Shown here piece by piece: positions 32,263-40,593 of a DNA stretch of 64,000 nucleotides. The notes below the pieces were generated by a model that saw only the letters and a program-made list of their open reading frames with translations, was not told the DNA's origin and searched no databases. Location of the stretch: contig CALZFC010000019.1 in assembly GCA_945643635.1 (NCBI GenBank), positions 2,498,501 through 2,562,500 on the forward strand, read 5' to 3'. Every line of letters begins with the position of its first letter. Positions within the stretch are counted from its first letter, which is position 1. The translations under genes were made by a program, and so were the position numbers. The stretch comes from Allodiplogaster sudhausi (taxonomy: Eukaryota > Nematoda > Chromadorea > Rhabditida > Diplogasteridae).

Positions 32263-32335
32263 GCGTCGTTATCTCAGTTGGTAGAGCGTCAGACTTTTAA
32301 TCTGAATGTCACGGGTTCAAGCCCCGTACGAGGCT
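32263..32335 (+). tRNA. tRNA-Lys (UUU), C3G G10T variant
   Basis: C3G and G10T; L spacer follows. Confidence 0.55.
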
Positions 32336-32521
32336 AATAATTTTAGACGGTTTGCGATTTACATTATTACTCAACGATGAGCGAGAAATTTTAGGACACA
32401 TACTAAAGTCTGAAGAAAGAAACTTCATTTGCGGAATTATCTTGGAACACAGAACAAATTTTATGCCCATTTGACATTTTCTCCCACCGAAAAAGGAATT
32501 CCAAAACAAATTTCGACGTGA

Positions 32522-32594
32522 GCCTCGTTAGCTCAGTTGGTAGAGCGTCAGACTTTTAATCTGAATGTCACGGGTTCAAGCCCCGTACGAGGCT
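32522..32594 (+). tRNA. tRNA-Lys (UUU)
   Basis: Consensus; chimeric spacer follows. Confidence 0.93.
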
Positions 32595-32820
32595 AATAAT
32601 TTTAGATGGTTTGAGATTTCTCACCGAAAAAGGAAGTAATTTTAGACGGTTTGCGAATTACATTATTACTCAACGATGAGCGAGAAATTTTAGGACACAT
32701 ACTAAAGTCTGAAGAAAGAAACTTCATTTGCGGAATTATCTTGGAACACAGAACAAATTTTATGCCCATTTGACATTTTCTCCCACCGAAAAAGGAATTC
32801 CAAAACAAATTTCGATGTGA

Positions 32821-32893
32821 GCCTCGTTAGCTCAGTTGGTAGAGCGTCAGACTTTTAATCTGAATGTCACGGGTTCAAGCCCCGTACGAGGCT
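32821..32893 (+). tRNA. tRNA-Lys (UUU)
   Basis: Consensus; L spacer follows. Confidence 0.93.
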
Positions 32894-33079
32894 AATAATT
32901 TTAGACGGTTTGCGATTTACATTATTACTCAACGATGAGCGAGAAATTTTAGGACACATACTAAAGTCTGAAGAAAGAAACTTCATTTGCTTAATTATCT
33001 TGGAACACAGAACAAATTTTATGCCCATTTGACATTTTCTCCCACGGAAAAAAGAATTCCAAAACAAATTTCGACGTGA

Positions 33080-33152
33080 GCCTCGTTAGCTCAGTTGGTA
33101 GAGCGTCAGACTTTTAATCTGAATGTCACGGGTTCAAGCCCCGTACGAGGCT
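33080..33152 (+). tRNA. tRNA-Lys (UUU)
   Basis: Consensus; L spacer follows (tttacgacac variant, shared with the unit at 31,622). Confidence 0.93.
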
Positions 33153-33338
33153 AATAATTTTAGACGGTTTGCGATTTACATTATTACTCAACGATGAGCG
33201 AGAAATTTTACGACACATACTAAAGTCTGAAGAAAGAAACTTCATTTGCGGAATTATCTTGGAACACAGAACAAATTTTATGCCCATTTGACATTTTCTC
33301 CCACCGAAAAAGGAATTCCAAAACAAATTTCGACGTGA

Positions 33339-33411
33339 GCCTCGTTAGCTCAGTTGGTAGAGCGTCAGACTTTTAATCTGAATGTCACGGGTTCAAGCCC
33401 CGTACGAGGCT
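33339..33411 (+). tRNA. tRNA-Lys (UUU)
   Basis: Consensus; S spacer follows. Confidence 0.93.
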
Positions 33412-33475
33412 AATAATTTTAGATGGTTTGAGATTTCTCACCGAAAAAGGAATTCCAAAACAAATTTCGACGTGA

Positions 33476-33538
33476 GCCTCGTTAGCTCAGTTGGTAGAGC
33501 GTCAGACTTTTAATCTGAATGTCACGGGTTCCGAGGCT
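33476..33538 (+). pseudogene. Truncated tRNA-Lys (lacks A57-A66)
   Basis: Same 10-nt deletion; L' spacer follows. Confidence 0.9.
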
Positions 33539-33720
33539 AACAATTTTAGATGGCTTGCGATTTACTATTATTACTCAACGATGAGCGAGAAATTTTAAGG
33601 CATAATACTAAAGCAAGGAACTTCATTTGTGGAATTATCTTTTAACACAGAACAAATTTTATGCCCATTTGACATTTTCTCCCACGGAAAAAAGAATTCC
33701 AAAACAAATTTTCGACGTGA

Positions 33721-33793
33721 GCCTCGTTAGCTCAGTTGGTAGAGCGTCAGACTTTTAATCTGAATGTCACGGGTTCAAGCCCCGTACGAGGCT
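33721..33793 (+). tRNA. tRNA-Lys (UUU)
   Basis: Consensus; L spacer follows. Confidence 0.93.
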
Positions 33794-33979
33794 AATAATT
33801 TTAGACGGTTTACGATTTACATTATTACTCAACGATGAGCGAGAAATTTTAGGACACATACTAAAGTCTGAAGAAAGAAACTTCATTTGCGGAATTATCT
33901 TGGAACACAGAACAAATTTTATGCCCATTTGACATTTTCTCCCACCGAAAAAGGAATTCCAAAACAAATTTCGACGTGA

Positions 33980-34052
33980 GCCTCGTTAGCTCAGTTGGTA
34001 GAGCGTCAGACTTTTAATCTGAATGTCACGGGTTCAAGCCCCGTACGAGGCT
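33980..34052 (+). tRNA. tRNA-Lys (UUU)
   Basis: Consensus; S spacer follows. Confidence 0.93.
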
Positions 34053-34116
34053 AATAATTTTAGATGGTTTGAGATTTCTCACCGAAAAAGGAATTCCAAA
34101 ACAAATTTCGACGTGA

Positions 34117-34179
34117 GCCTCGTTAGCTCAGTTGGTAGAGCGTCAGACTTTTAATCTGAATGTCACGGGTTCCGAGGCT
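34117..34179 (+). pseudogene. Truncated tRNA-Lys (lacks A57-A66)
   Basis: Last copy with the 10-nt deletion; L' spacer follows. Confidence 0.9.
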
Positions 34180-34361
34180 AACAATTTTAGATGGCTTGCG
34201 ATTTACTATTATTACTCAACGATGAGCGAGAAATTTTAAGGCATAATACTAAAGCAAGGAACTTCATTTGTGGAATTATCTTTTAACACAGAACAAATTT
34301 TATGCCCATTTGACATTTTCTCCCACGGAAAAAAGAATTCCAAAACAAATTTTCGACGTGA

Positions 34362-34434
34362 GCCTCGTTATCTCAGTTGGTAGAGCGTCAGACTTTTAAT
34401 CTGAATGTCACGGGTTCAAGCCCCGTACGAGGCT
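34362..34434 (+). tRNA. tRNA-Lys (UUU), G10T variant
   Basis: G10T only, with C3 intact. It looks like the precursor of, or a recombinant with, the C3G G10T class. L spacer follows. Confidence 0.65.
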
Positions 34435-34620
34435 AATAATTTTAGACGGTTTGCGAATTACATTATTACTCAACGATGAGCGAGAAATTTTAGGACACAT
34501 ACTAAAGTCTGAAGAAAGAAACTTCATTTGCGGAATTATCTTGGAACACAGAACAAATTTTATGCCCATTTGACATTTTCTCCCACCGAAAAAGGAATTC
34601 CAAAACAAATTTCGATGTGA

Positions 34621-34693
34621 GCCTCGTTAGCTCAGTTGGTAGAGCGTCAGACTTTTAATCTGAATGTCACGGGTTCAAGCCCCGTACGAGGCT
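34621..34693 (+). tRNA. tRNA-Lys (UUU)
   Basis: Consensus; L spacer follows. Confidence 0.93.
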
Positions 34694-34879
34694 AATAATT
34701 TTAGACGGTTTGCGATTGACATTATTACTCAACGATGAGCGAGAAATTTTAGGACACATACTAAAGTCTGAAGAAAGAAACTTCATTTGCGGAATTATCT
34801 TGGAACACAGAACAAATTTTATGCCCATTTGACATTTTCTCCCACGGAAAAAAGAATTCCAAAACAAATTTCGACGTGA

Positions 34880-34952
34880 GCCTCGTTAGCTCAGTTGGTA
34901 GAGCGTCAGACTTTTAATCTGAATGTCACGGGTTCAAGCCCCGTACGAGGCT
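34880..34952 (+). tRNA. tRNA-Lys (UUU)
   Basis: Consensus; L spacer follows. Confidence 0.93.
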
Positions 34953-35138
34953 AATAATTTTAGACGGTTTGCGATTTACATTATTACTCAACGATGAGCG
35001 AGAAATTTTAGGACACATACTAAAGTCTGAAGAAAGAAACTTCATTTGCGGAATTATCTTGGAACACAGAACAAATTTTATGCCCATTTGACATTTTCTC
35101 CCACCGAAAAAGGAATTCCAAAACAAATTTCGACGTGA

Positions 35139-35211
35139 GCCTCGTTAGCTCAGTTGGTAGAGCGTCAGACTTTTAATCTGAATGTCACGGGTTCAAGCCC
35201 CGTACGAGGCT
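35139..35211 (+). tRNA. tRNA-Lys (UUU)
   Basis: Consensus; S spacer follows. Confidence 0.93.
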
Positions 35212-35275
35212 AATAATTTTAGATGGTTTGAGATTTCTCACCGAAAAAGGAATTCCAAAACAAATTTTGACGTGA

Positions 35276-35348
35276 GCCTCGTTAGCTCAGTTGGTAGAGC
35301 GTCAGACTTTTAATCTGAATGTCACGGGTTCAAGCCCCGTACGAGGCT
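35276..35348 (+). tRNA. tRNA-Lys (UUU)
   Basis: Consensus; S spacer with a diverged end (attttctccgtga) follows. Confidence 0.92.
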
Positions 35349-35412
35349 AATAATTTTAGATGGTTTGAGATTTCTCACCGAAAAAGGAATTCCAAAACAA
35401 TTTTCTCCGTGA

Positions 35413-35485
35413 GCCTCGTTAGCTCAGTTGGTAGAGCGTCAGACTTTTAATCTGAATGTCACGGGTTCAAGCCCCGTACGAGGCT
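35413..35485 (+). tRNA. tRNA-Lys (UUU)
   Basis: Consensus; diverged L' spacer follows. Confidence 0.92.
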
Positions 35486-35666
35486 AACAATTTTAGATGG
35501 CTTGCGATTTACTATTATTACTCAACGATGAGCGAGAAATTTTAAGGCATAATACTAAAGAAAGGAACTTCATTTGCGGAATTATCTTTTAACACAGAAC
35601 AAATTTTATGCCCATTTGACATTTTCTCCCACCGAAAAAGGAATTCCAAAACAAATTTCGACGTGA

Positions 35667-35739
35667 GCCTCGTTAGCTCAGTTGGTAGAGCGTCAGACTT
35701 TTAATCTGAATGTCACGGGTTCAAGCCCCGTACGAGGCT
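35667..35739 (+). tRNA. tRNA-Lys (UUU)
   Basis: Consensus; diverged L' spacer follows. Confidence 0.92.
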
Positions 35740-35920
35740 AATAATTTTAGATGGCTTGCGATTTACTATTATTACTCAACGATGAGCGAGAAATTTTAAG
35801 GCATAATACTAAAGAAAGGAACTTCATTTGCGGAATTATCTTGGAACACAGGACAAATTTTATGCCCATTTGACATTTTCTCTCACCGAAAAAGGAATTC
35901 CAAAACAATTTTCGACGTGA

Positions 35921-35993
35921 GCCCCGTTAGCTCAGTTGGTAGAGCGTCAGACTTTTAATCTGAATGTCACGGGTTCAAGCTCCGTACGAGGCT
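35921..35993 (+). tRNA. tRNA-Lys (UUU), T4C C61T variant
   Basis: T4C breaks pair 4-69, and C61T leaves G53-U61. The following spacer is the most diverged in the array, consistent with decay at its edge. Confidence 0.55.
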
Positions 35994-36174
35994 AATAATT
36001 TTAGATGGCTTGCGATTTACTATTATTACTGAACGATTAGCTAGAAATTTTAAGGCATAATACTAAAGAAAGGAACTTCATTTGAGGAATTATCTTAAAA
36101 CACAAAACAAATTTTATGTCCATATGACATTTTCTCTCACCGAAAAAGGAATTCCAAAACAAATTTCGATGTGA

Positions 36175-36207
36175 GCCTCGTTAGCTCAGTTGGTAGAGCG
36201 TCAGACT
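36175..36207 (+). pseudogene. 5' fragment of tRNA-Lys at array border
   Basis: The first 33 nt match the consensus up to the start of the anticodon loop, then unrelated sequence begins. This marks the right end of the array. Confidence 0.9.
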
Positions 36208-36449
36208 CAACGAAGATCTTATGTTTTTACATTGTTACCAAAAAAGTAATGTAAAAGGCTGCCAAAAAAGTAATGTAATTGGTTTAGGATTTTAACTCGT
36301 TTTTTAAAGATATATTATTACCATAGGATATTACACTAATGCTAAATTTTAACGTTATTAAGGAATTTGAAAATATTATCGTACGCTCGCCGATTTCGTG
36401 CGGAAGTCTAAAAAGAAGTTCTTCGTGCAGTGAAGTTTCTTGTAATAGA
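36208..36449. other. Non-coding flank of the array with 17-bp direct repeat
   Basis: AT-rich flank. The 17-mer ccaaaaaagtaatgtaa occurs twice in about 45 bp (around 36,238 and 36,262). I see no tRNA homology or credible coding sequence before 36,450. Confidence 0.6.
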
Positions 36450-36838
36450 ATGAAAGCGATACCTTGTCATCTGGGCGTGTTTCTGCTGATTTCTTTGGTA
36501 TTCGGGGTGGCTTCTTCGAAGTCAACACAGCAATCTAAAAGAACTACCTTTTTTAATTGAAAAAAAAATTCTAAAAATAAGGTGAAAGGAAGAATTGAAA
36601 GATTGAAGAACACCTTATTTGAAGTGGTTGCTGCCATCCTCTTGTGAAGGGATGAGCACGAGCGAAGTCTATTTCATCTCTCCGATCGCCTACAAAACTT
36701 TCGTGCACTTCCTCTGTGAGTCTGCTCTCGGAATGCTTCTGTCGCTTTTTCTTACATTTTTGTTTTATGTCCTCCAGGGCATATCGCTCTCATGCATTGT
36801 CGAGCGCGCTGCCATTTTTGCCATTGACCAAGAGATAA
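36450..36838 (+). CDS. Candidate small secreted peptide (65 aa, 3 exons)
   Basis: I do not recognise this gene. The ATG at 36,450 opens a clear signal-peptide-like N-terminus: MKAIPC, then a hydrophobic stretch (GVFLLISLVFGVASS). Exons at 36,450-36,520, 36,650-36,715 and 36,778-36,838 join in one frame using gtcaac/gaag, a strong gtgagt donor and a ctccag acceptor. They give 65 residues. The mature part would be short and polar (KDEHERS...), with a C-terminal section ending LPFLPLTKR before the stop. A secreted small protein or neuropeptide precursor is conceivable, but the terminal Lys-Arg alone is weak evidence. Other splice choices exist, and the next intron or flank is a GAGAGACA microsatellite. 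The gene starts only 243 bp after the tRNA array ends. Only the signal peptide is convincing. Confidence 0.35.
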
Positions 36839-36848
36839 GAGGTTTGTC

Positions 36849-36994
36849 AGAGAGAGAGAGACAGAGAGAGAGACAGAGAGAGAGACAGAGAGAGAGACAG
36901 AGAGAGAGACAGAGAGAGAGACAGAGAGAGAGACAGAGAGACAGAGAGAGACAGAGAGAAAGACAGAGAGACGGAGAGACAGAGAGAGAGACAG
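36849..36994. repeat. (GAGAGACA)-type microsatellite
   Basis: About 145 bp of agagagagac/agagac repeats. Both strands give artefactual arginine/glutamate or serine/leucine-rich open frames. Confidence 0.95.
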
Positions 36995-38639
36995 ATAAAT
37001 AATGATAGAGTCCGATAGAGAGAGGGACAGAGAACGAAAGAGCGATGTAGACAGAGAGACAGCGACTGAACAAGAGGGTTAGACTTACATATTGTAGGGA
37101 GACAGGAACGAGAGATAGAAAAGGGTGAAGGGAAGAAGAAGGCAAGGGAGGAGAGAGAATGAAGAGGATTCCGATGTGCGCTCTGCACAGGGTTGAGCGA
37201 AGATCAAAAAAGGAAGTTGACTTCCTGAATCCTCTGGAATTCCTGGATCGGTCGAGTCAGCTGACAGCACTTCCTTCCATCTCAAATTCATTGCGAAACC
37301 ATCCTCCTCTGGATCCAAGAGGCAGCGATACAGAACACATCTTTCTAATCAAAACATTTAGAGTATTGTCAATCTGCACTGATAATTATTGCATGATAAA
37401 TTCATTTATGTTCAAGCGGAATTGAATCTGAATCAATTTAGCGATTAACATCGAAAACCGCTGTTCTTTTTTAAGACTTGACCACATGCGAATGGGGAAG
37501 AGGCGTGGCAGAGTTGTTAGTCAGGTGGAACTTATCACAAAAGGACCTCTATATTTAGAATTTACCGGGGACCGAGAGACGCAGTCAGATGAGAAGATTT
37601 CATCATTTGGAAAAATGTGCACAAGTTGGTTAAATGCACTGATGTTGAAGTAATCAAGAAGTATTTATGTGTAATACTTTTTTGTGTCAACGGCTTCGTT
37701 TACTGCTAATGCGCATTTGATAAGTGAGTGAGTAGGATGAAAAGAAGTTTCCCGAGTACGAGTCAACAACTGCCGGGCTTCCTTTTTCAACTCTCAAGCG
37801 GTCGAGAGGGCATCTCTCCTGCTGCGACGCAAAACGAGATCGGCGCGCTCATTGAAACGAGAGAGAGAGAGAGAGAGAGAGATGGACACAGAGAGAGACT
37901 AAGAGAGACAGATACAGAGAAATAAGAGAGCGAAAAAAAGAGAAAGAGGGTGAACAAGAGGAAAAGATAAATGTAGAGGTCAACTGCATATAGAGACGCG
38001 GCGGAAACACATAGGAAAACTGAAGAAAAGGAAGTGAGGAGAGGGGAAGATGACATGCGATAATGGTCAAAATGTATGCCGGCCTTCGGAGAGCGCGGCA
38101 GGGGTGGTCGGCTTATTGGAGTGCGCTCTTTCTCACGCATATTACTCCTTGCATTCATACTTCATTTCTCCATGTCATTCCATAATCTCTACCGCTAACC
38201 CATTTCGATCCTGGGCCCATTGAGTGTAGCTCGACTCTCAAATCAAGGTTCCAAGCTTTCCTTTGCTTTCCCCGCTCTCCCACCTGATATCTTCTTATCT
38301 CTTCAATAACTTGCTCTGCTTCTTTTTCCTCTTATCCGTAAATATGATCGCTAATCACAAGTCGTCCTTTCTGTCTCTCGCAACTCTCCGACCTTCTCTA
38401 ATCTCTCTCTCCTTTTTTTCTTTCTTTCTTTTCCTCTCATCAGCCTGTTTCTTTCTCTCTCTCTCTGCAATATCACTCAATCACTCTTCTACAGTTTTAT
38501 CCGCACGCCGCTCCCACAAACATTGATTTCCGCCCTCTCTCTCAAGTCAATGTCAATGTCGGCCGGTTGCTAGTAAGCACTTCTAATTACATGAAGGGGA
38601 TCTCTTTTCTCTTGCATGAGTCGGCTAGAGAGAAACAGG

Positions 38640-38825
38640 GATAAAGAGGGAGAGAGAGAGAGAGAGGGAGAGAACAAGAGAGATAGCGAGAGAGAGAGAT
38701 AGCGAGAGAAGGAAAGATAGCCAGAGGAAAACAGAGAATTAGATAGCGAAAGAGAAAATTATGAAAGCAGAGAGAGCGAGAGAGAGAGAGAGGGAGAGAG
38801 CGAGAACGATAGAAAGGTTGGATGC
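38640..38825. repeat. GA-rich microsatellite tract
   Basis: Imperfect (GA)n with interspersed gcgagagag units. Confidence 0.85.
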
Positions 38826-39239
38826 AGAGAGCGACTTTACTTTCTCACTTGGCAGATCGCATTGCATATTCTCGAATTAGAAGCGTATACATACACGCTA
38901 ATCTAATGAGCTTCTCTTTTTCTTGTCGTATATCATGTCATAAGGTTGAGTAGCGAGTGCTCTTAACTCTCTTGCCAATAAATAATAAATAAGTGATGAG
39001 TTCCCTATTTAAAGAAGACGATCACGTACATTTATTTTCTCGTAATTTCTAATGTTTTCAAACTATTCTTAGGCATGCTCTCCGTCGCGTAACTCTTTCT
39101 ATTGACGGCATATTTAAAGGCCATCGCTGGCTGACCACAAGTGCACGCTGCACTCTTGCACACGCATCCTTCCCGAGTTTCGCCCTTACTTGACATCATC
39201 GAAGGTCTTGCATCTTTCTCCCCTCTTTCTTTGCAGGAC

Positions 39240-39352
39240 TCCATTCTCCCTTTCTCTCTCTCTTCTCCCTCTCCCTATTTCCCTCCCTCTCTCTTGTATT
39301 CCACCTGCTCTATCTACCTCTCCTCTCTCTCTCTCTCTCTCTCTTCTCTTCA
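39240..39352. repeat. CT-rich microsatellite tract
   Basis: Imperfect (CT)n and ctctctccc repeats upstream of the FN3 receptor gene. Confidence 0.85.
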
Positions 39353-39594
39353 AATCGCATCTTCTATTAAATGCGAATGCGACGGCGCGCGTAAGGCATC
39401 AAAAGGGAAGACTACACGCGTTCTGCTTCTTCAGAGTGCTCTCTCTCTCACTCTCTAATATCTTCTCTCTCTTTCTCTCCCGTCTCTCACTTTCTCACTC
39501 TCTTTTCATCGGCCCATAAACCATCATCATCATCGGCAACATTCCTGGATAGCTGCCCTTCCTAAAGCCGTGACTGGCACACTTTCACTGAACG

Positions 39595-40551
39595 ATGACG
39601 TTACAACGTGATTGTTCCGCCACGCGTAACAATGGTTCAAACAAGCTGGCTGCCGTGACATTGATGCTGGCGGCCGCGTTCAAAGTATCGGCCGCCGTGA
39701 CAATCGCCGCCTCCGCTGTGACGCCAGTCACGCTCGATGCCTGTTCGTTGTTTTTCTTTCTCAAAAAGGAATGAGATCTATTCAACTTTATTTTCAAAAA
39801 TACAACTAAAAGTAATTTTTTTCAGTTGAAGGATTCAACGTTTACAGCGAGTCAGAAGAGGATGAAGCAGTCGAGGTTGATAAATGCGTATTTCTTGTTT
39901 CTGTAAACAATTTTGTTGTGAAGTGGTTATGGAAAACTAACTTAAATAGTATATTTTTAAATCTTGCTTTGAATTCAATATTAATTGACGGCTGCCTAGG
40001 TGGTGAGTGTGAAGAATGACAAGGCGGCCATTACGTGGACTCTGCCGGCGCACATTGAGAAACGCGTAGTCAAACAACGACTCATGATTTCGCTCTTGCC
40101 TGGTTACAGTCTTAATCAATTTTATTTTTTTTTAGTTTCCTATACTTTTATTGGACAATATTCTTTTAGGCGAAACTTCAACATCCGCCTCAACTTACTC
40201 GGTCTCAGTACACCCGAATCTCAGGACTTATACGTTCGAAAACCTTGCAGGTCAGCGAGGGCGTTTTTAGAGACTTATATATATATATTTATTGTTTTGC
40301 TTGTTATGCTTTTTTTGGTTTCTTATAAAGGTAACACTTCATACCGTGCGAGTGTCGAAGCATTCGGCACGGGAGAGAGGTCGTTGTGGTACGCGAGCAA
40401 CACGCTGCACACTTCCCTTGCAGGTCAGACAACCTTCCATTTCTAACTTCGTTCATTTTCTAATGAGCCCTATTCATGTGAGTGACCATTCATCAAACTC
40501 AGTCGCTCTCTTTCTCTGTCCCTTTATATTTCTCTCACTCTCACTCCTTCC

Positions 40552-40593
<42 letters not shown>

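Larger units (their letters stand above)
24210..33720 (+). repeat. 1,458-bp six-gene higher-order repeat with pseudo-tRNAs
   Basis: The six units are: a mutated-A-box tRNA with L; tRNA with chimeric spacer; tRNA with L; tRNA with L; tRNA with S; 63-nt truncated tRNA with L'. They sum to 259+299+259+259+137+245 = 1,458 bp. Starts are 24,210 and 25,668, then 27,889, 29,347, 30,805 and 32,263, with next-block starts at 27,126 and 33,721. A 763-bp three-gene block (27,126-27,888) interrupts the phase. Confidence 0.9.
1..36207 (+). repeat. Tandem megasatellite array of tRNA-Lys(UUU) genes
   Basis: A 73-nt tRNA gene plus spacer is repeated head to tail with no other gene inside. I count 168 copies or remnants, listed individually below. 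Key to spacers: L = 186 bp (unit 259 bp); S = 64 bp (unit 137 bp), equal to L with about 122 bp deleted in the middle; L' = about 177-181 bp, a diverged L with an aaggcataatac segment; chimera = 226 bp, the start of S joined to a second L. Tile orders include L-S dimers (396 bp), the hexamer L L S L S L' (1,305 bp) and a right-hand hexamer of 1,458 bp. Every spacer begins with aataa/aacaa then TTTT, which fits a pol III terminator. The A box (TAGCTCAGTTGG) is a perfect consensus match and the B box (GGTTCAAGCCC) a good one. Bases 1-14 are the tail of another spacer, so the array continues to the left. Confidence 0.97.
36995..39594. other. Microsatellite-rich intergenic region
   Basis: Imperfect GA tracts are concentrated around 37,000-37,150, 37,859-37,980 and 38,640-38,820, with CT tracts around 38,390-38,470 and 39,240-39,520. 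An open frame at 37,159-37,425 (+) has less repetitive composition, but I cannot place it in a spliced gene. No other gene is supported. Confidence 0.6.

Noticed and set aside
1..36207. CRISPR-like or phage tRNA array interpretation
   Set aside because: The repeated element is a complete class-I tRNA, spacers are not unique, and the flanking genes have spliceosomal introns.
1..36207. tRNA-derived SINE cluster
   Set aside because: There is no poly-A or LINE-like tail and no target-site duplications. The tRNA folds perfectly and copies are strictly tandem.
36765..37188. Open frames rich in Ser-Leu or Arg-Glu-Arg-Gln on both strands
   Set aside because: They are translations of the GAGAGACA microsatellite.
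37159..37425. 88-codon plus-strand frame (HRVERRSKKEVDFLNPLEFLDRSS...)
   Set aside because: Less repetitive than its surroundings, but I found no in-phase exon partner, signal peptide or family match, so I do not call it.
39141..39519. Overlapping plus-strand frames full of SLSLSL before the FN3 gene
   Set aside because: Low-complexity CT tract; the FN3 start at 39,595 has an in-frame stop six bases upstream.
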